Source: Ahaetulla prasina (Eukaryota; Chordata; Lepidosauria; Squamata; Colubridae). Taken from it: 64,000 bases of DNA. The notes below the pieces were generated by a model. The model did no database searches, had not been told where the DNA came from, and was given only the letters and a program-made list of their open reading frames with translations. The DNA is taken from the NCBI RefSeq assembly GCF_028640845.1, contig NC_080541.1, forward strand, positions 155,774,502-155,838,501, in the 5' to 3' direction. Position numbers and translations under genes: made by a program. Shown here piece after piece: positions 1 to 10,286 of the stretch; within the stretch, counting starts at the first letter, position 1; every line of letters starts with the position of its first letter.

Positions 1-987
1 ATGCATAATTCACACTCATGTATTAAGACTTTGAAATCTGATTTATATAACACAGGCCTGGGATTTCAGAAGGCATTTCAAATTATACAGCAGTAATCCT
101 ATCAAATAATTAAAGAGGTTCACTAACTATAGTCATTTGATTCCGGACTGAAATTTTTTTATGTAATGTCCTACAACTTACATTGTCAAAATCTCATCAG
201 CGTCTTTTCTAATTCCCTCTGGGGCCAAATTACCTAAAGCCCTTCTAACAGAATAAGCTACATTTAGTAGAAGATGCTTAAAACATACATATTTACCTGT
301 TAGTAAGCCAAGGTGCTCATGGTATATTTTCATTTCAGATCCAGGATGAATACTCCAGGCTGTTCAGAAATGTCCCTTGCTGTTTTAGATGCTTGAGGTA
401 AATTGATGGAAAGCCAGGATGAGCAGCACTGTGGAAGGAAGCAGAAAACGAGAGGCTTTCGAAAAATTGCTATATTGTGAAAGTATGAAATGAGCTACTG
501 AGCTGTCATCTCTCTTAAATCAATTATTTTCTCTCCGGTATAGGTATTGTACTTAAATGTGCACTCAGGCATGCTATATTGTGTACAAAAACTGCATATC
601 TGTACAAGACAGACTGGTTTATTATGTAACAAATAAGGCTTCTAAAGGCACCCAGGACTCTTTAGGGCAAACAGCTAAAGCTTGAAAGAGGGAAAAGTGA
701 ATCCAAGGTGAAAAGCTTTTTGTTGTTGTTATTGGCAGATTGACTCTTCATTTCATATCTAATGCTTGGAAATGAAATAATTTCACTTATTGCTATTTAA
801 AGAGACTACAACCCATTAGAGTGTTTAAAAAAGATTTTACCTCGGTCAAAATATTGTGTCCTGCCTTGAAAGGAGCTAAGTTAAGAAAATAGCAGTGTGT
901 GCAGTTCTTTAGTTCTGATCGTAAGGGGAAGACATACAGCAATTTTGCTACCTGAAAGTTTAGATGGCAGGCTTCAGACTTCTATTA
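1..987. other. AT-rich unique sequence, no gene seen
   Basis: I see no long open frame, no recognisable repeat family and no RNA gene here. The sequence is AT-rich and looks like ordinary intergenic or intronic vertebrate DNA. Confidence 0.6.
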
Positions 988-995
988 GCTCAGGA

Positions 996-1133
996 CAGTG
1001 GTGGGGTTCAAATAATTTAACAACCGGTTCTCTGCCCTAATGATTTCTTCCAAACAACCAGTCCACCAAACTGCTCAGAAAGTTAACAACCGGTTCTCCC
1101 AAAGTGGTGCGAACTGGCTGAATCCCACCACTG
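996..1133. mobile_element. Short hAT-type MITE (family A), 138 bp
   Basis: The element starts CAGTGGTGGGGTTCA and ends TGAATCCCACCACTG, which are terminal inverted repeats. It is flanked by a perfect 8-bp direct repeat GCTCAGGA (988-995 and 1134-1141). An 8-bp target-site duplication with CAG...CTG ends is the hallmark of the hAT superfamily. There is no coding capacity, so it must have been moved by a transposase encoded elsewhere. The motif AACAACCGGTTCTC occurs twice inside it. A near-identical copy lies at 63193-63329. Confidence 0.85.
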
Positions 1134-1224
1134 GCTCAGGATCTCTCAGTTGTGACAATTGTAAGATGGGTGATGAAACAGTTGCACCAGTTACCAAAAC
1201 TCCAAAGTACTGTAGAATCTAAGT

Positions 1225-1359
1225 CATGGGTGTCAAACTCACAGTGTCATGCTGCTGTCACATGATGTTTCATGATGTTTTTTTCCCTTTGTGGAGCTGG
1301 GGTGGGCGTGGCCTGTGCATGAAGCATCCACCCTGCGGGCCGCCAGTTTGACACCCCTG
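1225..1359. mobile_element. Short hAT-type MITE (family C), 135 bp
   Basis: Begins CATGGGTGTCAAACTC and ends AGTTTGACACCCCTG, forming inverted termini. A perfect 8-bp target duplication ATCTAAGT flanks it (1217-1224 and 1360-1367). Non-autonomous. Same family as 28934-29067 and 42561-42694. It lies only 83 bp downstream of the duplication flanking the family A MITE. Confidence 0.85.
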
Positions 1360-1367
1360 ATCTAAGT

Positions 1368-2891
1368 CAACCTGTTACGAACAGGAGCATAGCCTTGTAA
1401 TTCAGCCTGTGCGAATTGATTTAAGTTTGCTTTAATGAATTGAATCAGACGATGGAGACAATGCGATGTTTTGCTGAAATGAAGAAGGCATCCCAATTCC
1501 TTTGCCAAAGTAATGTTGGTTTTTATCAAACAACTGAATCTCATTAGGCAGGACTAATTTGATACTGTCCAAAGTATGCATTGGACCTTCCCAGCCCAGA
1601 TGAGCTTTAACATATGCTAGTGGAATTTAAACTGGTCATTCCAGGGCATGGTGCCTAAGCCAAATGCCATATGTAGTTACAGATGTGCCTCCTTCTGACT
1701 GCAGTTCTGTATATGTTGCATGTATATGTAAAAACTGCATTGTATATAACAACGTTTGCTTCCAGCAAGACCTCTTCAGGCCAGTAGGATCCTTGGAAGA
1801 CTAATTTCAAAGAGTTTAAATGCACACAAAACCTACAAATAAGAGGCTTTCCAGAAATGCAGAATTTCTCTGGTAGGCTTCAGTCAGAAACAAATTTAGA
1901 GGACTGAATAAATGAGAGATGAACATGTATGCCTAGATGTAAGTGCAAATCTGCTTATTGGATTAAATAAATCCTTTCAATTAAGAATATCAAAGAGAAT
2001 GTTGCTGTTTTCCAAATGCCAGAGCATCTATATAACAATAAATCAAATCTATGTTAACAAGAACTGGAGTGTTGTCATAGTAATTTTACCTCCTCCACCA
2101 TTCTATCTTGTAATTTCAAAGACTCTCAAATCTCACGGATGGTGGGGAGGGCTGGGGATATTCACAGCAAAACACTGGTGATGTCAAGGAACAACAGCCG
2201 CTGGCCGAATAGGTGCCCTATAACCGGTATTTGGGGTAAAGAAACAAGTTACATAAAAATAGTTCTCAATCTTTTTCTAGTCCAAGCTGAATTGGAAATG
2301 CAACCAGGTAGTGAAGCTCAAAGATATGAGCAACAAAAGCCTTTCTTTATATGTCTTTGATGTTGTTGTTTTTCTTTATGGAGGGACTTTATATTTTTCC
2401 TTGTGGTTTTTATTTCTTTTTTTAGTCCTACCTTTGCATTTCTTTCGCTAACTCTTCACTTTCTTACTGAATGGAAACTCCTAGTTATGGCGATTTATCC
2501 TATCGTTCGAGTCACCTTGCAACCAAAGGATTATACCAGTAATGTAATATTAATGTCAAGTTATTATTGCATTACTTTAAAAACACTCTGGACACAGTGC
2601 AGCAAATTAATTATTTGCTGATCTTGCCCTCAATTCCCCTGCATAACAGCTCTCAGGATTATATTTTATTTTTGGTCCATTATTTATACAGGCTTTTTTT
2701 TTAATCAACACAATCCATCTCAAGAAGTCATCGAGGAGGTCTCCCATTACAGAACTCTTTCGTTGTTAGAAAAGTGCTATTATTTTTATGCAAGTAGCTA
2801 ACGCTGGAATTTGACAAAAAGCTAAAGTCTATTCATATCCAACAGGGTTTCATAGTCCCATAGTACAATATATATATATATATTGTATTGG
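1368..2891. other. AT-rich unique sequence with a short (TA)n
   Basis: No gene or known repeat recognised. A short alternating TA run (about 2867-2886) forms a palindrome just before the SINE that follows. Short open frames here lack coding character. Confidence 0.5.
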
Positions 2892-3112
2892 TGATCGTCT
2901 CACCAGCTGACTGCTAGCTGCAATTCAGCAGATCGAATCTCACTGTCTCAAGGTTGACTCAGCCTTCCATCCTTCTGAAGTGGGTAAAATGAGGACCCAG
3001 ATTGTTGGGGGCAATATGTTGACATTTATAAGCCATTTAGACAGGGCTGTAAATGCACTATGAAGCAGAATATAAGTCCAAGTGTTATTGCTATTGTTCC
3101 TGTTGTAAGAAG
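2892..3112 (+). mobile_element. tRNA-derived SINE, degraded copy
   Basis: The head is a diverged tRNA-like region with a B-box-like segment (CAGATCGAATCTC). It is followed by the body shared by all copies in this window (AAGGTTGACTCAGCCTTCC, then GGTAAAATGAGGACCCAGAT and TTGTTGGGGGCAATATG). The 3' end is the 'TAAGCCATTTAGACAGGGCTG ... ATAAGTCCAAGTG' tail with a TTGCTATTGTT terminal repeat. The number of substitutions against the 20299 copy suggests an old insertion. It would have been transcribed by RNA polymerase III from its internal promoter. Confidence 0.75.
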
Positions 3113-4241
3113 AATGATATGTTAGCCAAAAAATCAGAAGTCTGATAGCAATATTGGTTCATTGGTTTTAAGAGCAGCAACTCGCAAATGCTTATACCAT
3201 TTTAATATAAGATTGCTTAGTCTAAAAATGTGCTATAATCTCCTCCTGGTCTTTCTTTCTATTAACTATTGACCATCAGAAATGTTCCTTCAAGAATCAC
3301 ATGGTCCTGTAGTGGGAATGGAGAGGAAGTAGCCCATCTGGATTGTTATTATTAATGTTCTCTTTAAGACTCTGAGGAAGCCGGAGCAAAATGCTATAGC
3401 TTAGATGGCAAATGTATAATTATTTCCAGGATAATGAGCCACCTGATTTGTTTACCAAGATAAATATTGTTAACATTTCTATTGGATTTTTTGTTAATGA
3501 AAATTAGACCTCTTTTGTCAGAGTTTAAATTGCATGGGAAAAAAATACTGTATTTTCCTCATTTGGTGATCTCTCATTCAACAACTTCGTTCCCAAGCTG
3601 TTTTGTTTCAATATAAAAACCTGGGCTCAGTTCATGCCTTCATTGTATTTATTGTCACCAACAGCATCACTCCACTTCTTCTATTGGGACGCAGCTTTCC
3701 CCAAAAGTTTATCTGCAGTGGGTTTTTATGATTCCTCAAATCATCAGTCTTCCTTCTGAGCCTTCTCCGTCCTTGGCATTGAGGCTTCCTTCAAGCTAGT
3801 CCTTATTTATCCACAGCTTTAATATTGCTTACGTTCATCAAGCAACTCTTCCTTTATTGCCCTCAATCTCAGCTCGGCCTGATTTATTTGGCTTAGTGCC
3901 TCACAAGTATCCTGCCATCAAAGGCTGGAAGGGAGGAGGGAGGATGAAAGGGCAAAAAAAGCTGTGTGACTACGTGATGAGAAAGCAGGAGGAGGGAATG
4001 ACAAGTGATAAAGACTAGAGCAGTCCTATTCCTACCAGCAATCCAAGACCCAGCACCCTGAGAAATTTGCAGATTACCCCCAAACATCTCAGTGTTCTCA
4101 AAACAACTTGGCGAGCTTCAGTTGTCTGGAAATGGGCTAGTCACAGGGAAAGGATGGCTGTAGGTGACCTTTTTTGTATCTTGCAAGCATGGAAGAATTC
4201 AGAGCTGGCTTGACTTTACTGCAACCAATACCTTTAGTAAA
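3113..4241. other. AT-rich unique sequence
   Basis: No coding region, RNA gene or repeat family recognised. Several small open frames exist on both strands without motifs. Confidence 0.5.
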
Positions 4242-4246
4242 AGAAC

Positions 4247-4527
4247 TGTGATGACCCAGGGCATGGCACAAAGGCAACCCAGCCAGAAAACAAGTCCCTT
4301 TATTAGCGCCAAACTTTGCCCCCAACATCCCTTTACTCTCTGGTCTGGAGAAAACCCCTTCCACAAACCTGTAAGCAGACAAAACTTCCAACCATAAATC
4401 CAACAGGGCAAGATAAGGTAATTAATCCAGCAGAGCAAGCAAGATAAGAAATTCCAGAATTGAAGTAGCATGGCCATAAATTAAACCAGTTCGGAGGATG
4501 CCAGGAACTCAGATAAAGCAGTCAACA
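4247..4527 (-). mobile_element. Probable solo LTR, about 281 bp, minus strand
   Basis: Read on the minus strand it starts TGTTGACTGCTTT and ends GGGTCATCACA, giving the TG...CA ends of a long terminal repeat. An AATAAA polyadenylation-type signal lies in the last fifth (plus-strand CCCTTTATTAG near 4297). Five-base flanks AGAAC (4242-4246) and CGAAC (4528-4532) match at four positions, as expected for an old target duplication. No internal retroviral or gypsy coding region adjoins it, so it would be a recombined solo LTR. Family assignment is not possible from sequence alone. Confidence 0.45.
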
Positions 4528-4535
4528 CGAACATG

Positions 4536-5384
4536 AATGCAGCGGGCCGGTCGTTTCCCGGTGGAGGGATTGGGAGTGGGAGGCACCGTTTATCGGTGGT
4601 TCTTCTCCTATCTCTCCGATCAGTCGCAGACAGTGTTGACAGGGGGACAGAGGTCGGCCCCAAGGTGCCTCACTTGTGGGGTGCCGCAGGGGTCGATTCT
4701 CTCGCCCCTTCTGTTCAACATCTATATGAAGCCATTGGGTGAGATCATCAGTGGTTTCAGTGTGAGGTACCAGCTGTACGCTGATGACACTCAGCTGTAC
4801 TTTTCCACACCAGGCCACCCCAACGAAGCAATCGAAGTGCTGTCCCGATGTTTGGAAGCCGTACGGGTCTGGATGGGGCGAAACAGGCTCAAGCTCAATC
4901 CCTCCAAGACAGAGTGGCTGTGGATGCCGGCATCCCGGTACAGTCAGCTGAGTCCTCGGCTGACTGTTGGGGGCGAGTCATTGGCCCCGATGGAGAGGGT
5001 GCGCAACTTGGGCGTCCTCCTGGATGAACGGCTGTCTTTTGAAGACCATTTGACGGCCGTCTCCAGGAGAGCTTTTTACCAGGTTCGCCTGGTTTGCCAG
5101 TTGCACCCCTTTCTAGACCGGGATGCCCTATGCACGGTCACTCACGCCCTCGTGACGTCTCGTCTGGATTACTGCAATGCTCTCTACATGGGGCTCCCCT
5201 TGAGGGGCACCCGGAGGCTTCAGTTAGTTCAGAATGCGGCTGCGCAGGTGATAGAGGGAGCCCCTCGTGGCTCCCGTGTGACACCTCTCCTGCGCAGACT
5301 GCACTGGCTACCTGTGGCCTTCCGGGTGCGCTTCAAGGTTTTGGTAACCATCTTCAAAGCGCTCCATGGCATAGGGCCGGGTTA
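4536..5384 (+). pseudogene. Truncated L2 LINE, reverse transcriptase fragment (copy A)
   Basis: An open frame of the L2 ORF2 runs from about 4537. It contains the RT block 'GVPQGSILSPLLFNIYMKPL', the catalytic box YADDTQLYFS, the thumb segment 'NRLKLNPSKTEWLWM' and the L2 C-terminal segment 'TSRLDYCNALYMGLPLRG'. The endonuclease and the first half of RT are missing (5' truncation) and so is the 3' end: homology to the other L2 copies stops at about 5384 within the 'GIGPGY' segment. The frame runs on into unrelated sequence. It cannot make a functional protein. Confidence 0.88.
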
Positions 5385-5437
5385 CAGCAGAAGCATCCTG
5401 CAGTACAGCATTCTAACCACTGTGCCACCACAGCTCT
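5385..5437 (-). mobile_element. 5' head of a tRNA-derived SINE, minus strand, fused to L2
   Basis: The reverse complement reads GTGGTGGCACAGTGGTTAGA, the A-box half of the tRNA-derived SINE also seen at 20299, followed by TGCTGTACTGCAGGATGC. Only about 50 bp of the head remains. It joins directly to the broken L2 copy A in opposite orientation, so both elements lost their 3' parts at this junction. Confidence 0.65.
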
Positions 5438-5441
5438 TAAA

Positions 5442-6838
5442 ATTTGCATGGCTTATATCCTTTTATCATCATCCTTATTTTCTGTTGTCTCCATTTGTCT
5501 CCTTATGTGTGATTTGATTTTTGTTGTTATTGTTTGTTTGTAAATCTGATGTCAAGAGGTGTCTCTAACTGAAGTCAGTCATTTTGGGATCCAATGATCT
5601 GAAAAGGAAACCAACAAAGAAGTTGAGAAGAATGGCATCCAAGGTGAAGGCATTTCATACACGTTATCCAATATCCACATCATAGCAATACACACCTGGA
5701 AAATAAGATATTCAGCTGTCGCTGAACAGCTGAACATTTTTATTACATCATGTAAGTTAAGACATAACCACTGCTTGCTTGACTGAAAACATAATTAAGC
5801 AAAATGAATGAAAATGAAAAATATAACGATTCACTGACATATTTAGTCTTCGCTAAATTATCAGATGCAGCATAATAAAGTCACCTGATTCCACTTTCTT
5901 CATGCTTTTCTGTCACAAGGATAAAAGCCATGCTAATTTTATTTATTCACTAACTGTAGTAGTCTGCAGCTAATCCACCTTGTGCAAAACAATTTAGACA
6001 ATATAAAATTACAATTTTCTTTTAGACTGTAATTCTGTCTTTTTTCAAGAAGAATATGCTCAAGGAGCAGGGCATTGGTGCAGTTCAAGAAAGAAGAGCT
6101 GCATGAAGAAACACCAGATCCTCCAAATCACAAGCACTATTGAGATTAATCCATGGCATCAAACTTCTTGACTTAGAATAGTCATTCTAAGAATGTTGGT
6201 TTTTTAAAACATTCTTGCTTACCTTGATGACCTGTTGCTTACCTTGATGAACACCTGTTCAAGGGCAAAGGTAAGTTATTCCCTGACATATTTTAATCAT
6301 TTTACTGTACTTCCTAAATAGGAAAGAAAAATGTGAATAAGGTCTCATATTGAGAGAGTGGGAAGTAAAAAAACATCTATATGCCAACTATAATTGGACC
6401 AGAATGGTAAACTATATTATATAAACTTCAAAAACAGGTGTCATCATCCTGCAAGCTGGTGATATCAACAGTGTTGACTGAATGGATCTTTTCAACTCAC
6501 CATGATGAATATACCAGAAGATTCTGAGTACTGGAGGCTGACAATGTAAAGGATCAAAATATGCATTTTGATAGATAGACATAGATAGTGCCAAACTGGT
6601 CCAATAGCTTAAGCGGACCCAAAAGACATAGATTCAAGCAAATAGCAGTTTCCCAGAAGGTTATGTCAACTCTAAAGCAAAGCTGAAAAAGTAGCAGGAA
6701 ACCCCCCACCAAATTAGTTGATTAGTTGGACTAAGTTTTTGTAAGAATAGACTTAGGGCTCTTTAGAGATGCTTCTGCTAAATGCAAAACTGGTAATAAG
6801 GCCTCCCTCATGAAGAAGGACTGACCTGGCATGCAGCA
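5442..6838. other. AT-rich unique sequence
   Basis: No gene or repeat family recognised. A 16-bp segment TTGCTTACCTTGATGA occurs twice in tandem-like order near 6217-6252, and CTTAGAAT...ATTCTAAG forms a small palindrome near 6173-6192. Confidence 0.5.
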
Positions 6839-7512
6839 GAGGTACATCTCAAGTTTTGAGCACAACTGGGAGAAGAATATCCATTTCTAAGCAAGTGAGT
6901 CATGCCCAAATTTACGACCTCTTTTGCCACAGTTGTTACACAAATCACTGTGGTTCTTTAGTTAATCGCATGCTTGTTAAGCAAATCCCACTTCTCCCCA
7001 TGGAGTTTTGCTTGTTGGGAGCTCGCTGGGAAGGTCACAAATGGTTATCGTGTGACCTGAGATCCTGCAACTGTTTAAGTGGGAAGGCCTGGGAAGTGGC
7101 TCAGGCTGCTAATGCAGCCTGTTATTAACACACAGCTGCCTGCAATTACAATTACTGCAGGCTCGAGTCCCACCAGACCCAAGGTTGACTCAGCCTTCCA
7201 TCCTTTATAAGGTAGGTAAAATGAGGACCCAGATTGTTGGGGGGGCAATAAGTTGACTTGGTATATAAATATACAAATAGGATGAGACTATTGCCTTACA
7301 CAATGTAAGCCGCCCTGAGTCTTCGGAGAAGGGCGGGATATAAATTCAAATTTTTTTTAAAAATGCATACCGATTGTCAAACTTTCAAATTTCGATCATG
7401 TGACCCCGGGGATGTTCAATAGTTTAAGAATCCATCATAAGTCACCTTTTTCAGTGCCATTGCAATGTCAAACAGTCACTAAACAAATATATGTAAGTTG
7501 AAGACTACCTTG
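6839..7512. mobile_element. Palindromic MITE (family G) interrupted by a SINE
   Basis: The left end GAGGTACATCTCAAG and the right end GTTGAAGACTACCTTG are diverged inverted termini of the same family as 60834-61204. The inner text also matches that copy: ACGACCTCTTTTGCCACAG, GTTAAGCAAATCCC and, in the right part, CGATCATGTGACC and AAGTCACCTTTTTCAGTGCC. The element is split at about 7081 and resumes at about 7357; the intervening part is a SINE. It has no coding capacity. Confidence 0.6.
7082..7356 (+). mobile_element. tRNA-derived SINE with L2-type 3' hairpin tail
   Basis: A tRNA-like head with a B-box-like element (GCTCGAGTCCCACCAG) is followed by the common body AAGGTTGACTCAGCCTTCC and ATGAGGACCCAGATTGTTGG. 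The tail differs from the 20299-type SINE: it is the hairpin at 7310-7336 (CCGCCCTGAGT-CTTCGG-AGAAGGGCGG). This hairpin is also found at the 3' end of L2 LINEs in this window. It ends in a short T/A-rich stretch. It sits inside the family G MITE. Confidence 0.75.
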
Positions 7513-7593
7513 AGTCCGATCTGGGTCCGGAAAAGAGGGTGGCCCTATCAGAAATGTGCCCAGCAGAATTTTGGGCATGCCATCAGCCTAGAC

Positions 7594-8800
7594 CAGGGGT
7601 CTCCAAACTTCTGGACCTCAGGGACTACCAAGTCCATAATTTTAAATCCTGTGGACCACTAATATGAATCCAGCACGCCACTTGCTGAATCGCCTGGACT
7701 CCCAGTGATGGGATGGGGTCCTTCAGGCACTGTCCCTCCTCTCTCTTTCTCTCTTTCTCTCTTTCTCCTCCCTCTCCTCTCTCTCCCACTCTTTCTCTCT
7801 CATTCTCTCATTCTATCTCCCCAGGAAGGACCGCTGCCTGCTGCGCCAACCACGTGAAATTGAGGTGGGGGAGTCAATACTTAATGCAAACATCCTCCTT
7901 TGGCCCCACCCCTGCACTTCTTCCAAGAAGGCGATGCTCTCATTCTCTCTCATTCTCTTTCTCTGTCTCTCATTCTCTCATTGTGATTCTCTCATTCTCT
8001 TTCTCCTCTCTCTCCCACTCTTTCTCTCTCATTCTCTCATTCTATCTCCCCAGGAAGGACCGCTGCCTGCTGCGCCAACCACGTGAAATTGAGGTGGGGG
8101 AGTCAATACTTAATGCAAACATCCTCCTTTGGCCCCACCCCCACACTTCTTCCAAGAAGGCGATGCTCTCATTCTCTCTCATTCTCTTTCTCTGTCTCTC
8201 ATTCTCTCATTGTGATTCTCTCTCATTCTCTCACTCTCTCTCATTCTCTTTCTCTCTGTCATCTCATGGCCAACCAGTGTCTTGGGGCTGAGAGGAAGTC
8301 AAGCGTCTCCCCGAGAGACCAAGGTACAGGAGCACCAACAAGGGCTGGAAGAAACAGCTGCGAGATCCAGCTCCTGCTCTGGAATATGGAGCGAATCTCC
8401 ATTCTCCCCCTTCCCTTGCCAGGCGAGGAGTGACTGGGAAGGGAGGGCGAGGGGCAAGGATAGCCACTGGTTCAGGTAGCTACAGCAGGGGGAAGAAACA
8501 GCCTGGGGTTCCTGCCACCCATGCTTCAGTTCGCCTGTACCCGCCATTCCCTCCCTTGCACCATTACCTCATTCCAGCCGGTGAGGGCTGTGCTGCAAAG
8601 TTACAAATTGCCCGAACTTCCCTCAACAGTGGAGATTTACAGCTCACCATGAGCTGCCTGGCCAGTCCCATCTTCCAGAGCTCTAGTCACAGGACTGGCC
8701 ATTGCTTATCCAGAAGCAGCTCCTCCACCCTGGTGCATCGCGGACCACCAACATTTTCTCATGGACCACCAGTGGTCCGCAGACCCCGGTTGGTGACCAC
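7594..8800. mobile_element. Large hAT-like non-autonomous element (family E), about 1.2 kb
   Basis: The left end CAGGGGTCTCCAAACTTCTG and the right end ACCCCGGTTGGTGACCAC are diverged inverted termini; near the ends GGACCACT motifs also face each other. The interior is pyrimidine-rich simple sequence plus a 229-bp tandem duplication. No transposase motif is seen; the long plus-strand frame at 7713-8291 reads through the CT-rich repeat and is not a gene. A clean 8-bp target duplication was not found, so the exact right end is uncertain. Confidence 0.5.
7779..8236. repeat. 229-bp tandem duplication, two copies
   Basis: The block carrying CCAGGAAGGACCGCTGCC at 7821 recurs at 8050, a period of 229 bp. 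The two copies are nearly identical, including GTGAAATTGAGGTGGGGGAG and AAGAAGGCGATGCTCTC. The flanking CT-rich sequence makes the exact borders slippery. The high identity points to a recent duplication inside the older element. Confidence 0.85.
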
Positions 8801-8892
8801 ATCTGACAGCAGCAATATGGTGGCAGTGCTGACCAGTAGTAGTACAGCTGTGCTGAAGTGGCAACAAAACTCCCAAATTTTATTCCCTCGGT

Positions 8893-9190
8893 CTGTGATG
8901 GCAAACTTATTGCACGTGTGCTGAAAGTGGCACACAGAGCCATCTCTCTGGGCAGGCAAGCTGTCGCCTGTTGCTCTTCCGGGTTCTAGCTTGCTGGCCA
9001 GGTGGCCTACACACTTGCGAGAGCACCAGAAACTGGAAGATCAGCTGCCCAGTGTGCATGCACAGGCCATGTGCATTGGCCATCTGGTCTTCGTGCAGCA
9101 GAAACCAGAAGACCAGTGGCCGGTATGCATGTGCGCACTGGAAACCGGAAGATCATCTTCCCAGTGCATACATGCACCATAGGTAGTAAC
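8893..9190. mobile_element. Truncated hAT-type MITE (family D)
   Basis: Begins CTGTGATGGCAAACTTATTG, the terminus of the family seen whole at 48415 and 54572. It includes GCACGTGTGC and GTGGCACACAGAGCCAT. An internal inverted repeat GGCCATCTGGTCTTC / GAAGACCAGTGGCC lies at about 9078-9122. The matching right terminus is not present, so the end is approximate. Confidence 0.5.
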
Positions 9191-10134
9191 AGGTCCCGTC
9201 ATTATGTACATTAGCCCATTTGAGGTACCTTTATTGTCAAAGTTTTGCCCTTTGATACAGTATTTTACTCAATCAAAGATAACAAATTATCAGACCCAAG
9301 ATTTTTAGTAATATGTGGATACATTTTAAAATATTTAGAAAAAAATAGACTATAAATAATAAGTTAATCAATTCAAACATATATCAATCATTTAGAAGTT
9401 CAGCTGACAAATACTAATCCTCTGAAGTATTAATTTAACAGCATCTTCATCCTCAAAATAAGAGTGAATATCATTTTGCCATTTTTAACAGATGTGAAAG
9501 AAGTTCCATCTGGAAGTTTCATCTGGGAGATAGCCAATGTGTCCAGCACACAACGTATGTGTCCAGCACACTAACAATTACTCTGCACAAAAAATTGAAT
9601 GACATTACTTGTAATGCCATTTTGTATTGTCTTGTGTGTAATTTTAAAGAATATCCTCTTGACTCCAAGTTTGGCTTACATAGATGAGAAATACACGAAT
9701 ACAAGAAAATTGCATTCATAATGCTCCTATGAAATATAAAAGAATGGGGTATACATCATATTGTTTAAGGTTCTCCTCAAAATTTATGAAAAAAAAAATT
9801 ACAATACTGTGTTTTACTGGTAACTGATTTCCTCACATATTGAGTTAGAAACTGCAAAGCTTTTTCAAGGATATTTCTGTTGACATTGTTATACATAAAT
9901 TATTAACTGAATTCCAGAAATCTGAAAATGCAAATGAATTGGTGTGGTGCTAAAAACTTGCCCCTTGTTATGCCACCAATTATTCATGCTATTTCTGATA
10001 TCTTCCTGATAAAGCAGAGATACATTATGATGGCAAATATTTCAGAAATGCTGTAAGTCAATGACAAACTGCATATTTTTCATCTTCAAGGTCTTTGTGC
10101 GGTATTCTACAAACTACAGAACTGGCCAAATGGA
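9191..10134. other. AT-rich unique sequence
   Basis: Nothing recognised apart from a short direct repeat of TGTGTCCAGCACACAACG-like sequence at 9538-9572. Confidence 0.5.
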
Positions 10135-10142
10135 CTCTAAAC

Positions 10143-10278
10143 CAGGGGTCTCCAAACTGGTCAACTCTAAGATTTTTTTAGCTTCAGCTCCCAGAATTCC
10201 TCAGCCAGCCATGTTGTCTGGGAAATTCTGGAAGTTGAACTCTACAAATTTTAAAGTTGTCCAGTTTGAATACCTCTT
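10143..10278. mobile_element. Short hAT-type MITE (family E-like), 136 bp
   Basis: Starts CAGGGGTCTCCAAACTGG and ends CCAGTTTGAATACCTCTT. The flanks CTCTAAAC (10135-10142) and TTCTAAAT (10279-10286) match at six of eight positions, consistent with an aged 8-bp target duplication. The core CAGCTCCCAGAATTCCTCAG is shared with the copies at 26951 and 37668. Confidence 0.65.
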
Positions 10279-10286
10279 TTCTAAAT

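Noticed and set aside
6207..6252. Two near copies of TTGCTTACCTTGATGA, considered as a short repeat array
   Set aside because: Only two units with no regular spacing pattern; no CRISPR-like or regulatory array is supported.
7713..8433. Overlapping open frames rich in Ser, Leu and Phe
   Set aside because: They read through the CT-rich repeat and its 229-bp duplication; the peptide simply repeats with it and has no domain.
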